Source of the DNA: JBHHXR01 sp046757205
GTDB taxonomy: Bacteria > Pseudomonadota > Alphaproteobacteria > Rhodobacterales > Rhodobacteraceae
Direction: 5' to 3'
DNA length: 5,606 bases
Assembly (NCBI GenBank): GCA_046757205.1
Contig: JBHHXR010000213.1
Coordinates: forward strand, 1 to 5,606
Position 1 is the stretch's first letter; the number at the start of each line of letters is the position of its first letter. Position numbers and translations under genes: made by a program. A model generated the notes under the pieces. The model saw nothing but the letters and a program-made list of their open reading frames with translations, had not been told where the DNA came from and searched no databases. Below are positions 1-5,606 of this stretch, in pieces.

Positions 1-957
1 CCCGGCCGCGGGCTGCGCCGCGCCCCGGCCGAGGAAATCGCCCGCACGCCGGAGCGCATCGGCTGGAAGGTGACCGCGACGCTGGAAAGCCTGCACCAGA
101 CCCACGAGGTAGTCACCGGCTCCGAGAACGGCACCGGCCGGCGTGTGGAAATCGACGGCAAGCCGGCACCGCAGACCGCGCTCGGCCGGATCGCCCGCAT
201 CCTCTGGCTGGTTCCGGCGATGGACCGGCTGTGGACCGGCGCCGCCGCCGAGCGCCGCCGTTTTCTCGACCGCATCACCATGAGCTTCGAGCCGTCCCAC
301 GCCGATGCCTCGCTGGCCTACGAAAAGGCCATGCGCGAACGCAACCGGCTGCTGAAGGACCGGGTGCACGACGCCCGCTGGTTCGACGCCCTGGAAGCGC
401 AGCTGGCGCGCCACGGCGCCGCCATCATCGCCAACCGCGCCGCCGCGCTGGCGCGCCTGGCCCGCGCCCGGGACGGCGCCGAGACCGCCTTTCCCGCCGC
501 CGACCTCGCCATCGTCTCGAACGACGAGGCGCCGCCCGAGCATACCGCCGACAGCCTGCGCGAGGCCCTGGCCCGCGGGCGGGCGCACGACATGGGCGCC
601 GGCCGCACGCTGACCGGCCCGCACCGGGCCGACCTGCACGCCGTCTACGCCGCCAAGGGGATCGAGGCGCGGCTGTGCTCCACCGGCGAGCAGAAGGCGC
701 TGCTGGTTTCCATGGTGCTGGCCAACGCCCGGGCGCTGGCCGAAGATTTCGGTGCGCCGCCGATCCTGTTGCTGGACGAGATCGCCGCCCATCTCGACGC
801 CGAGCGCCGAAGCCGCCTCTACGACGAGATATGCGCGCTCGGCGCGCAGGCCTGGCTGACCGGCACCGGCAGGGAGCTGTTTGAGCCTATGGGCGACAGG
901 GCGATGCATGTTGCGGTTGCCGAAAGCGACGCTGGATCGGTGCTGGAATTCGGCTAA
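1..957 (+). CDS. recF: RecF, DNA replication/repair SMC-like ATPase (5' end missing)
   Basis: RecF binds gapped DNA and, with RecO and RecR, loads RecA at single-strand gaps and stalled forks. It is a cytoplasmic ABC/SMC-type ATPase. The reading frame is open from base 1, and the first visible residues (PGRGLRRAP) match the segment that in RecF follows the Walker A loop by about ten residues, so the P-loop lies just outside the window. Visible marks are the GxxxRRxFLDR-like segment (AAAERRRFLDRI, about 238-273), TGPHRADL (about 613-636), the ABC signature STGEQKALLVS (679-711) and Walker B ILLLDEI (763-783) followed by the D-loop AAHLD. 318 residues are visible, against roughly 360-390 for whole RecF, so about 50-70 are missing. 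The first in-frame ATG-like starts after base 1 are internal and not the real start. The protein ends normally after the TGTG segment that replaces the usual TGTE/TGTD. Family assignment is secure; N-terminal function cannot be judged here. Confidence 0.96.
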   Translation, partial: PGRGLRRAPAEEIARTPERIGWKVTATLESLHQTHEVVTGSENGTGRRVEIDGKPAPQTALGRIARILWLVPAMDRLWTGAAAERRRFLDRITMSFEPSHADASLAYEKAMRERNRLLKDRVHDARWFDALEAQLARHGAAIIANRAAALARLARARDGAETAFPAADLAIVSNDEAPPEHTADSLREALARGRAHDMGAGRTLTGPHRADLHAVYAAKGIEARLCSTGEQKALLVSMVLANARALAEDFGAPPILLLDEIAAHLDAERRSRLYDEICALGAQAWLTGTGRELFEPMGDRAMHVAVAESDAGSVLEFG

Positions 958-986
958 GCTGGCCCGCCACACACAAAGGGGGAAAC

Positions 987-1748
987 ATGCCGACGCTGAA
1001 GGAAAAACTCGCCGATCCGAAGCGGCGTCTGTCGATGCATGTCTGCGTAATCCCTTCGCCGGTAGTCACACAGGCGATCGCGGCGGCCGGGGCCGACGCG
1101 GTGATCGTCGATCTCGAACACGGCGCGGTGGACCACGGCTCCGCCCACGCGATGATCGCCGCGACCGCCGGAACCGACTGCGCTGCGCTGGTGAGGGTGG
1201 CGAAGAATGACGCCGCCCATGTCAAGCGGGTGCTGGACCTTGGCGCATCGGGCATCGTCTTTCCCCTCGTCCGCACCGCCGAAGAGGTGCGCGAAGCGGT
1301 GGCCTCGCTGCGCTACCCGCCCGACGGCGTGCGCGGCTGGGGCCCCTTCATCGCCCATTCGCACTGGCAGGTTCCGGCGCTCGACTATGCCGGGCGGATC
1401 GGCCCGCAGGCGGTCTGCTGCCTGCTGATCGAGACCACCGAGGCGGTGGACAACATCAACGAGATTTTCGCGGTCGAGGGCGTGGACTGCGCGATTGTCG
1501 CGTCGTTCGATCTCTCCACGGCGCTTTCGCGGCCGGGCGATTTCGGGGCACCGGCATACCGCGCGGCCGTCGAGAGGATCGAGAAAGCGGCACTGGCCGC
1601 CGGTATGCCGCTGGGTGCGGTGGCCATGCGGCAAGCACAGGCGCAAGCCGCCTTCGCCAAGGGCTACCGTATCGTCGGCGGCTTCGATGTTCTCTGGCTC
1701 AAGGGCGCGGTCGCAGGCATGACCGATTGGACGAAGGCAGGCGCATGA
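987..1748 (+). CDS. HpcH/HpaI family class II aldolase (2-keto-3-deoxy acid aldolase-like)
   Basis: This 253-residue protein belongs to the HpcH/HpaI metal-dependent aldolases, which reversibly split 4-hydroxy-2-oxo acids into pyruvate (or a related 2-oxo acid) and an aldehyde. Numbering matches E. coli HpaI: His45 in DLEHG (residues 42-46) as catalytic base partner, Arg70 in LVRVAKND, metal ligands Glu149 (LLIET) and Asp175 (SFDLS). GASGIVFPLV (87-96) and RYPPDGVRGWGP (109-120) are also family motifs. The length is typical. The ATG at 987 follows a purine-rich AAGGGGGA at 976-983, and the gene starts 29 bases after recF with no visible terminator, so read-through from recF is possible. The stop overlaps the start of the next gene (ATGA). 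Oddities are that the usual GPADLS loop reads ASFDLS, placing Phe at 174, and that the usual Pro after Arg70 is missing, so substrate preference probably differs from HpaI. The exact substrate is unknown; 2-dehydro-3-deoxyglucarate or 2-keto-3-deoxyrhamnonate aldolase activities are alternatives in the same family. Confidence 0.9.
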   Translation: MPTLKEKLADPKRRLSMHVCVIPSPVVTQAIAAAGADAVIVDLEHGAVDHGSAHAMIAATAGTDCAALVRVAKNDAAHVKRVLDLGASGIVFPLVRTAEEVREAVASLRYPPDGVRGWGPFIAHSHWQVPALDYAGRIGPQAVCCLLIETTEAVDNINEIFAVEGVDCAIVASFDLSTALSRPGDFGAPAYRAAVERIEKAALAAGMPLGAVAMRQAQAQAAFAKGYRIVGGFDVLWLKGAVAGMTDWTKAGA

Positions 1749-2173
1749 CCCCGCAGCGCGTAACGCTCATCACCCTCGGCGTTGCCGACCTGAAACGCTC
1801 ATCGGCGTTTTACGCCGCTCTCGGATGGACGCCCGCAAACGAGATGGACAAAGCGGTTTTCTACCGGTTGAACGGGCAGTATCTCGGCCTGTTCGGCCTT
1901 GCCGATCTGGCCGAGGATCAGGGCCGCGAAGGCGCGGCGCTGGGCACCGGTGCAATGACGCTGGCGCAGAATTTCGCCTCCGAAGCAGAGGTCGACGCCG
2001 CATTCGCGCTCGCGCTGAAGGCCGGCGCGACACCGCTCAAGGAACCGCAGAAAGTGTTCTGGGGCGGCTATTCGGGATACTACGCCGACCCCGACGGCCA
2101 CGTCTGGGAGGTGGCGATGAACCCCTACTGGCCGCTGGATGACGACGGGTCGGTGGTCTTTCCGGGCGCATGA
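1745..2173 (+). CDS. VOC (glyoxalase/bleomycin-resistance fold) family protein
   Basis: A 142-residue single-domain protein of the vicinal oxygen chelate superfamily. The N-terminal beta-alpha unit reads ITLGVADLKRSSAFYAALGW (9-28) and the closing strand reads YYADPDGHVWEVAMNP (112-127), both hallmarks of the fold. Glu122 fits the usual C-terminal metal ligand, but the first-strand His is Thr10 and the mid-domain His position falls in GAMTLAQNF (69-77) without a His. The classical glyoxalase I metal site is therefore not complete, and a non-enzymatic or ligand-binding role is possible. I chose the ATG at 1745 because it overlaps the aldolase stop in an ATGA, a sign of translational coupling. 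An in-frame TTG at 1727 would only add six residues inside the aldolase gene. The tail (NPYWPLDDDG, 126-135) is typical of a common proteobacterial VOC subgroup of unknown function. The pairing suggests a role in the same pathway as the aldolase, but no specific reaction can be assigned. Confidence 0.88.
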   Translation: MTPQRVTLITLGVADLKRSSAFYAALGWTPANEMDKAVFYRLNGQYLGLFGLADLAEDQGREGAALGTGAMTLAQNFASEAEVDAAFALALKAGATPLKEPQKVFWGGYSGYYADPDGHVWEVAMNPYWPLDDDGSVVFPGA

Positions 2174-2182
2174 CCGGCTGGG

Positions 2183-2209
2183 GGAGGCCCCGGATCGGGC
2201 CCGGGGCAG
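2183..2209 (+). repeat. REP-like palindromic repeat, copy 1 (direct)
   Basis: A 27-base unit that matches copy 3 (2292-2318) at 26 of 27 positions, differing only at base 2200 (C here, T at 2309). It folds as a hairpin with a seven-pair stem, GCCCCGG (2187-2193) with CCGGGGC (2201-2207). The extra closing pair seen in copy 3 is an A/C mismatch here. It begins 9 bases after the VOC stop codon. It could attenuate transcription past the VOC gene, but there is no T-tract, so it is not a standard intrinsic terminator. Confidence 0.8.
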
Positions 2210-2246
2210 CGGGACGCAAAGCTTCGGGAAAACGGCAGGAGCCCCA

Positions 2247-2273
2247 CCGCCCCGGCCTTGAGCCGGGGCCCCC
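2247..2273 (-). repeat. REP-like palindromic repeat, copy 2 (inverted)
   Basis: On the minus strand this 27-base stretch matches the copy 1/3 unit at 21 of 27 positions by hand alignment. The hairpin stem is GCCCCGGC (2249-2256) with GCCGGGGC (2262-2269) around a five-base loop CTTGA. The base pair next to the loop is C-G, where copy 3 has A-T, so the stem is kept while the sequence changes. The alternating direct/inverted order resembles the mosaic clusters (BIMEs) known for enterobacterial REPs. I recall similar CCCCGG...CCGGGG palindromes between genes in many alphaproteobacteria, but I could not search for copies. Confidence 0.75.
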
Positions 2274-2291
2274 CGTAGCATAGAGGAAGCC

Positions 2292-2318
2292 GGAGGCCCC
2301 GGATCGGGTCCGGGGCAG
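2292..2318 (+). repeat. REP-like palindromic repeat, copy 3 (direct)
   Basis: Second direct copy, 26 of 27 identical to copy 1. The stem has eight pairs, GCCCCGGA (2296-2303) with TCCGGGGC (2309-2316), around loop TCGGG. Flanking bases add five more pairs, CCGGA (2290-2294) with TCCGG (2320-2324), across a small internal loop (2295 on one side, 2317-2319 on the other). The extended hairpin ends 12 bases before the exporter start codon at 2337. With copies 1 and 2 this accounts for most of the 163-base gap; I see no ORF, tRNA or other element in the rest of it. Confidence 0.8.
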
Positions 2319-2336
2319 TTCCGGATTGTTACCCGC

Positions 2337-2957
2337 ATGACCGTCACCCTTGCCCAACTGAGCCTCTACACCACCGCGCTGCTGGTCCTGTTCCTGACCC
2401 CCGGCCCGGTCTGGGTGGCACTGTCGGCGCGCGCCATTTCCGGTGGGTTCCCGTCCGCGTGGCCGCTTGCGCTTGGCGTCGTGGTGGGCGACGTGTTGTG
2501 GCCGCTCCTGGCAATCTTCGGGGTCGGCTTCATCGTCTCGGTCTACGCCGATTTCCTGATCCTGCTGCGCTATGTCGCGGTGATCATGTTCTTCGGCATG
2601 GGCATCCTGCTGATCCGCCACGCCGGGCGCTCGCTGTCGGACGATCCGCGGCTGACGCGGCCCGGCCGCTGGGCCGGTTTTGCCGCCGGGCTGCTGGTGA
2701 TCGCGGGCAACCCGAAAGCGATCCTGTTCTACATGGGCATCCTGCCCGGCTTCTTCGAACTCGCCGGCATCACCATCTACGATATCGCCGCCATCTGCCT
2801 GCTGTCGGCCTTCGTCCCGATGGCCGGCAATCTTGTTCTGGCGCTCTTTGTCGGGCGCATCCGGCGGTTTCTTTCCTCGCCCCGGGCGCTGCGCCGGACC
2901 AATATCGGAGCCGGCGTCGCGCTGATCGGAGTCGGCCTCGCCATCGCCCTTTTGTGA
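2337..2957 (+). CDS. LysE/RhtB family amino-acid or metabolite exporter
   Basis: A 206-residue inner-membrane protein of the LysE translocator superfamily, which exports amino acids and related small molecules using the ion gradient. The length is standard for the family. Hydrophobic segments lie at about 7-30, 42-66, 75-94, 113-138, 145-173 and 187-206, consistent with six membrane spans. Signature motifs are LTPGPVWV (20-27) near the end of the first span and GNPKAILFYMGILPGFF (124-140). A polar loop, RHAGRSLSDDPRLTRPGR (94-111), separates the two halves. The ATG at 2337 is the only plausible start: upstream in-frame codons into the repeat offer no start codon, and the N-terminus fits the family. 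The ribosome binding site is poor (only GGA at 2323-2325, inside a predicted hairpin). The substrate cannot be told from sequence. Separation from the VOC gene by the repeats argues against tight coupling, though read-through is possible. The gene ends 80 bases before gyrB. Confidence 0.92.
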   Translation: MTVTLAQLSLYTTALLVLFLTPGPVWVALSARAISGGFPSAWPLALGVVVGDVLWPLLAIFGVGFIVSVYADFLILLRYVAVIMFFGMGILLIRHAGRSLSDDPRLTRPGRWAGFAAGLLVIAGNPKAILFYMGILPGFFELAGITIYDIAAICLLSAFVPMAGNLVLALFVGRIRRFLSSPRALRRTNIGAGVALIGVGLAIALL

Positions 2958-2980
2958 GCCCCGAATCCGCCTTCATTCGC

Positions 2981-3009
2981 GTGACATTCCAGCGCCGAAA
3001 CGGTAGGAT
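2981..3009 (+). promoter_or_regulatory. Candidate sigma-70-type promoter of gyrB
   Basis: GTGACA at 2981-2986 matches the -35 consensus TTGACA at five of six bases. TAGGAT at 3004-3009 matches TATAAT at four of six, including the first T, the A after it and the final AT. The spacer is exactly 17 bases. Transcription would start near 3016, giving a leader of about 22 bases before the gyrB ATG, with the Shine-Dalgarno run AAGGGAAGAG at 3024-3033 inside it. The site sits in the only gap before gyrB. It was found by eye and not tested. Confidence 0.5.
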
Positions 3010-3037
3010 CGCAGCCACAAGATAAGGGAAGAGCAGT

Positions 3038-5455
3038 ATGGCCGAAGACACTCCTGATCCACAGGAATACGGCGCTGAATCGATCAGGGTTCTCAAGGGG
3101 TTGGAGGCTGTCCGCAAGCGCCCGGGCATGTATATCGGCGATACCGACGACGGCTCGGGCCTGCACCATATGGTGTATGAGGTGGTGGACAACGGCATCG
3201 ACGAGGCGCTGGCGGGTCACGCAGATACGGTGTCGGTCACCATCCATGCCGACGACAGCGTTTCGGTGCACGACAACGGCCGCGGCATCCCGGTCGGCAT
3301 CCACGAGGAAGAAGGCGTTTCGGCGGCCGAGGTCATCATGACCCAGCTCCATGCCGGCGGCAAGTTCGACCAGAACGCCTACAAGGTCTCGGGCGGGCTG
3401 CACGGGGTCGGTGTTTCGGTGGTCAACGCGCTGTCGGAATGGCTGGAACTGCGCATCTGGCGCGACGGCAAGGAACATTTCGCCCGCTTCGAGGGCGGCT
3501 TCACGGTGGAGCCGCTGCGCGTCGTCGGCGATGCCGGGGGAAAGAAGGGAACCGAGGTCCGGTTCCTCGCCTCGCTCGATACGTTTTCCGATCTGAAATA
3601 CGACTTCAGCACGCTCGAACACCGCCTGCGCGAACTGGCCTTCCTCAATTCCGGCGTGACCATCACCCTGCGCGACGAGCGCGGCGCCGAGCCGCGCGAG
3701 GTCACCATGGCCTACGAGGGCGGGGTGCGCGAATTCGTCCGTTATCTCGACCGCTCGAAAAACCCGCTGATCGACGCGCCGATCTTCATCACCGGCGAGC
3801 GCGACGGCATTTCGGTCGAGGTCGCCATGTGGTGGAACGACAGTTACCACGAGACGGTGCTGCCGTTCACCAACAACATTCCGCAGCGCGACGGCGGCAC
3901 CCATCTGGCGGGCTTTCGCGGCGCGCTGACGCGGACCATCAACAACTACGTCGCCACCTCCGGGCTGGCGAAAAAGGAAAAGGTCAGCCTGTCGGGCGAC
4001 GACGCCCGCGAGGGGCTGACCTGCGTTTTGTCGGTCAAGGTGCCGGACCCGAAGTTCTCTTCGCAGACCAAGGACAAGCTGGTGTCGTCCGAGGTCCGCC
4101 CGGCGGTGGAAAGCCTGATGAACGAGAAACTCGCCGAGTGGTTCGAGGAAAACCCGGGCGAGGCGCGCATCATCGTTTCCAAGATCGTCGAGGCGGCGCA
4201 GGCGCGCGAGGCCGCCCGCAAGGCGCGCGAACTGACCCGGCGCAAATCGGCGATGGACATCGCCTCGCTGCCCGGCAAGCTGGCCGATTGCCAGGAAAAG
4301 GACCCGGCAAAGTCGGAACTGTTCCTTGTCGAGGGCGACAGCGCCGGCGGCTCGGCCAAGCAGGGCCGGTCGCGCCACAACCAGGCGGTGCTGCCGCTCA
4401 GGGGCAAGATCCTCAACGTCGAACGCGCGCGGTTCGACCGCATGCTGTCGAGCCAGGAAATCGGCACGCTGATCACCGCGCTCGGCACCGGCATAGGGCG
4501 CGACGAGTTCGACATCTCCAGGCTGCGCTATCACAAGGTCATCATCATGACCGACGCCGACGTGGACGGCGCGCATATCCGCACGCTCCTGCTGACCTTC
4601 TTCTTCCGCCAGATGCCGGAACTGATCGACGGCGGCTATCTCTACATAGCCCAGCCGCCGCTCTACAAGGTGTCGCGCGGCAAGTCGGAGGTCTACCTGA
4701 AGGACCAGACGGCGCTTGAGGACTACCTGATCGAACAGGGGCTCGAAGGCGGCGTCCTGCGCACCGAGGACGGCACCGTCATCACCGGCGCCGACCTGGC
4801 CCGCGTGGTCGAGGAGGCGCGCTACACGCGCCGCATCCTCAATGCCTTCCCGACCCACTACCCCCGCCCGATCCTGGAACAGACCGCCATCGCCGGGGCG
4901 CTGGTGCCGGGGCTTCTGGACCGCGACCCGCAGGAAAGCGCAAACCGCGTCGCCAGGCGGCTCGACAGGGTGGCCAGCGAATACGAGCGCGGCTGGCAGG
5001 GCCGGCCGACCCAGGATGGCGGCCTGCGCCTGTTCCGCGTGCTGCGCGGCGTGGAGGAAGCGCACACGCTCGACGGCAAGGTCCTGCGCTCCGGCGAGGC
5101 GCGGCGGCTGGCGCAGATGACCGGCGATCTGCGCGAAACCTATGCCGGCATCGCCACCTTTGCGCGCAAGGACAGGGATTTCCCCATCCACGGCCCGCTG
5201 TCATTGCTGGACGTGGTGATGAGCGAGGGCGAGAAGGGCCTGACGCTGCAGCGCTACAAGGGGCTGGGCGAGATGAACCCCGGCCAGTTGTGGGAGACCA
5301 CGCTGGACCCCGAGGCGCGGACGCTGTTGCAGGTGCGCATCGACCGCATCGACGAAGCCGACGCCATCTTCACCAAGCTGATGGGCGACGTGGTGGAACC
5401 GCGCCGCCAGTTCATCCAGGAGAACGCGCTCTCGGTGGAGAACCTCGACATCTGA
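3038..5455 (+). CDS. gyrB: DNA gyrase subunit B
   Basis: GyrB is the ATPase half of the A2B2 type II topoisomerase that introduces negative supercoils. At 805 residues it matches E. coli GyrB (804). The N-terminal GHKL ATPase domain (about 1-230) shows HHMVYEVVDN with general base Glu48 and Mg-binding Asn52, DNGRGIP (79-85), and GGLHGVGVSVVNALS (119-133). The transducer domain (about 230-400) carries QRDGGTH (283-289) and the ATP-contacting QTK loop (343-345). The TOPRIM domain has EGDSAGGSAKQGR (432-444) with Glu432, PLRGKILNVE (453-462) and TDADVDGAHIRT (505-516) with Asp506, Asp508 and Asp510. The roughly 170-residue insert typical of Gram-negative GyrB occupies about 560-730, and the GyrA-contacting tail QRYKGLGEMNPGQLW is at 738-752. 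The insert and overall length favour GyrB over ParE. The ATG at 3038 has a strong Shine-Dalgarno run at 3024-3033. Arg455 stands where E. coli has Lys447, and Asp434 matches Asp426. No damage is seen. Confidence 0.99.
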   Translation: MAEDTPDPQEYGAESIRVLKGLEAVRKRPGMYIGDTDDGSGLHHMVYEVVDNGIDEALAGHADTVSVTIHADDSVSVHDNGRGIPVGIHEEEGVSAAEVIMTQLHAGGKFDQNAYKVSGGLHGVGVSVVNALSEWLELRIWRDGKEHFARFEGGFTVEPLRVVGDAGGKKGTEVRFLASLDTFSDLKYDFSTLEHRLRELAFLNSGVTITLRDERGAEPREVTMAYEGGVREFVRYLDRSKNPLIDAPIFITGERDGISVEVAMWWNDSYHETVLPFTNNIPQRDGGTHLAGFRGALTRTINNYVATSGLAKKEKVSLSGDDAREGLTCVLSVKVPDPKFSSQTKDKLVSSEVRPAVESLMNEKLAEWFEENPGEARIIVSKIVEAAQAREAARKARELTRRKSAMDIASLPGKLADCQEKDPAKSELFLVEGDSAGGSAKQGRSRHNQAVLPLRGKILNVERARFDRMLSSQEIGTLITALGTGIGRDEFDISRLRYHKVIIMTDADVDGAHIRTLLLTFFFRQMPELIDGGYLYIAQPPLYKVSRGKSEVYLKDQTALEDYLIEQGLEGGVLRTEDGTVITGADLARVVEEARYTRRILNAFPTHYPRPILEQTAIAGALVPGLLDRDPQESANRVARRLDRVASEYERGWQGRPTQDGGLRLFRVLRGVEEAHTLDGKVLRSGEARRLAQMTGDLRETYAGIATFARKDRDFPIHGPLSLLDVVMSEGEKGLTLQRYKGLGEMNPGQLWETTLDPEARTLLQVRIDRIDEADAIFTKLMGDVVEPRRQFIQENALSVENLDI
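3055..3063 (+). promoter_or_regulatory. DnaA-box-like 9-mer inside the gyrB 5' coding region
   Basis: TGATCCACA differs from the DnaA box consensus TTATCCACA at one position, the second base. It overlaps gyrB codons 6-9, about 40 bases after the predicted transcription start. I recall that Caulobacter DnaA uses boxes with G at the second position, which would fit, but I could not verify this. A single 9-mer inside a coding region may be chance, since it encodes ordinary residues (Pro-Asp-Pro-Gln). Confidence 0.3.
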
Positions 5456-5500
5456 GCGGCGCGTCCAGGGCCGCATGCGCGCCAGACGGCCATATCCGTC

Positions 5501-5606
5501 CTAGCCGCCGGATGCTTCCTTCAGCAGCGCCAGCGCCTCCTCGAGCCGGGCGATCGAGTCGGCGTGAGCGCCGCTCGCGTGCAGGGCCAGGCCCTCGTCG
5601 CGCATT
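5501..5606 (-). CDS. 3' end of an unidentified convergent gene, possibly TPR-like (partial)
   Basis: Read on the minus strand, an open frame enters at the window's right edge and ends with TAG at 5503-5501. The last 34 residues run from MRDEGLALHASG through RLEEALALLKEASGG. The Met may be internal, because the frame stays open to the edge. The segment is Ala/Leu/Glu-rich and helical, and SGAHADSIARLEEALALL has the spacing of a tetratricopeptide repeat helix pair, including Gly at position 8 and Ala at position 20 of the TPR pattern. Codons are GC-ending like those of the neighbours. The gene converges on gyrB with a gap of 45 bases. Too little is visible to name it, and a TPR or other helical-repeat protein is only a suggestion. 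Confidence 0.55.
   Translation of the reverse strand, partial: MRDEGLALHASGAHADSIARLEEALALLKEASGG

Noticed and set aside
231..884. A 217-codon plus-strand frame inside recF.
   Set aside because: It is an Arg/Pro/Gly/Ala-rich shadow in another frame of recF, with no domain or ribosome binding site.
954..1646. A 230-codon minus-strand frame opposite the aldolase gene.
   Set aside because: The plus-strand frame has a complete catalytic set for a known family; the antisense product has no recognisable motif.
2174..2336. CRISPR array or small RNA gene in the repeat-rich gap.
   Set aside because: The repeats are palindromic, in mixed orientation, unevenly spaced and only three in number, so this is not a CRISPR. 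No promoter-terminator pair supports a separate small RNA.
2037..2621. A 194-codon minus-strand frame spanning the VOC 3' end, the repeat cluster and the exporter 5' end.
   Set aside because: It crosses two well-supported genes and the palindromes, its product is compositionally odd, and no start signal supports it.
2777..5191. An 804-codon open frame on the minus strand, opposite gyrB.
   Set aside because: Its length mirrors gyrB because GC-rich third positions rarely give stop codons in the opposite frame. The translation is low-complexity, rich in His/Arg/Gly/Ala, has no recognisable domain, and runs through the gyrB promoter into the exporter gene.
5458..5500. Possible terminator hairpins after gyrB: GGCGCG (5458-5463) with CGCGCC (5478-5483), and GACGG (5485-5489) with CCGTC (5496-5500).
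   Set aside because: Stems of only five or six pairs, one with a 14-base loop, and no T-tract on either strand. The convergent layout makes a terminator plausible here, but the sequence does not demonstrate one.

Overview
The window is a high-GC (roughly two thirds G+C by eye) bacterial chromosome segment, most likely from an alphaproteobacterium. The support is the RecF and GyrB sequence style, strong avoidance of GANTC, a recF/gyrB neighbourhood of the replication-origin type, and palindromic intergenic repeats of a kind I recall from many alphaproteobacteria. I cannot name the genus; Hyphomicrobiales or a relative is a guess.

Layout, left to right: (1) the 3' part of recF (1-957), cut by the window edge just after the Walker A region; (2) an HpcH/HpaI-type class II aldolase gene (987-1748), whose stop overlaps the start of (3) a small VOC/glyoxalase-fold gene (1745-2173); (4) a 163-base gap (2174-2336) filled by three copies of a GC-rich palindromic repeat, two direct and one inverted; (5) a LysE/RhtB-type exporter gene (2337-2957); (6) an 80-base gap with a good candidate sigma-70-type promoter; (7) complete gyrB (3038-5455), 805 codons; (8) a 45-base gap and the last 34 codons of a convergent, unidentified gene on the minus strand (5501-5606).

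The core logic is the conserved dnaA-dnaN-recF-gyrB replication and repair neighbourhood, of which recF and gyrB are visible. Here three genes of small-molecule metabolism and export sit between them. The aldolase and VOC genes are almost certainly translated together. The exporter is separated from them by the repeat cluster and may be independent. gyrB has its own promoter candidate and a strong ribosome binding site.

No previously undescribed defence, mobile or RNA system is evident. The most interesting signals are regulatory. Only four GANTC (CcrM-type methylation) sites were found by eye in 5.6 kb, and three of them lie within 153 bases around the gyrB promoter and start. A near-consensus DnaA-box-like 9-mer lies in gyrB codons 6-9. 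The repeat trio has a covarying stem pair and one copy folds just upstream of the exporter start. The aldolase also has an altered active-site loop.
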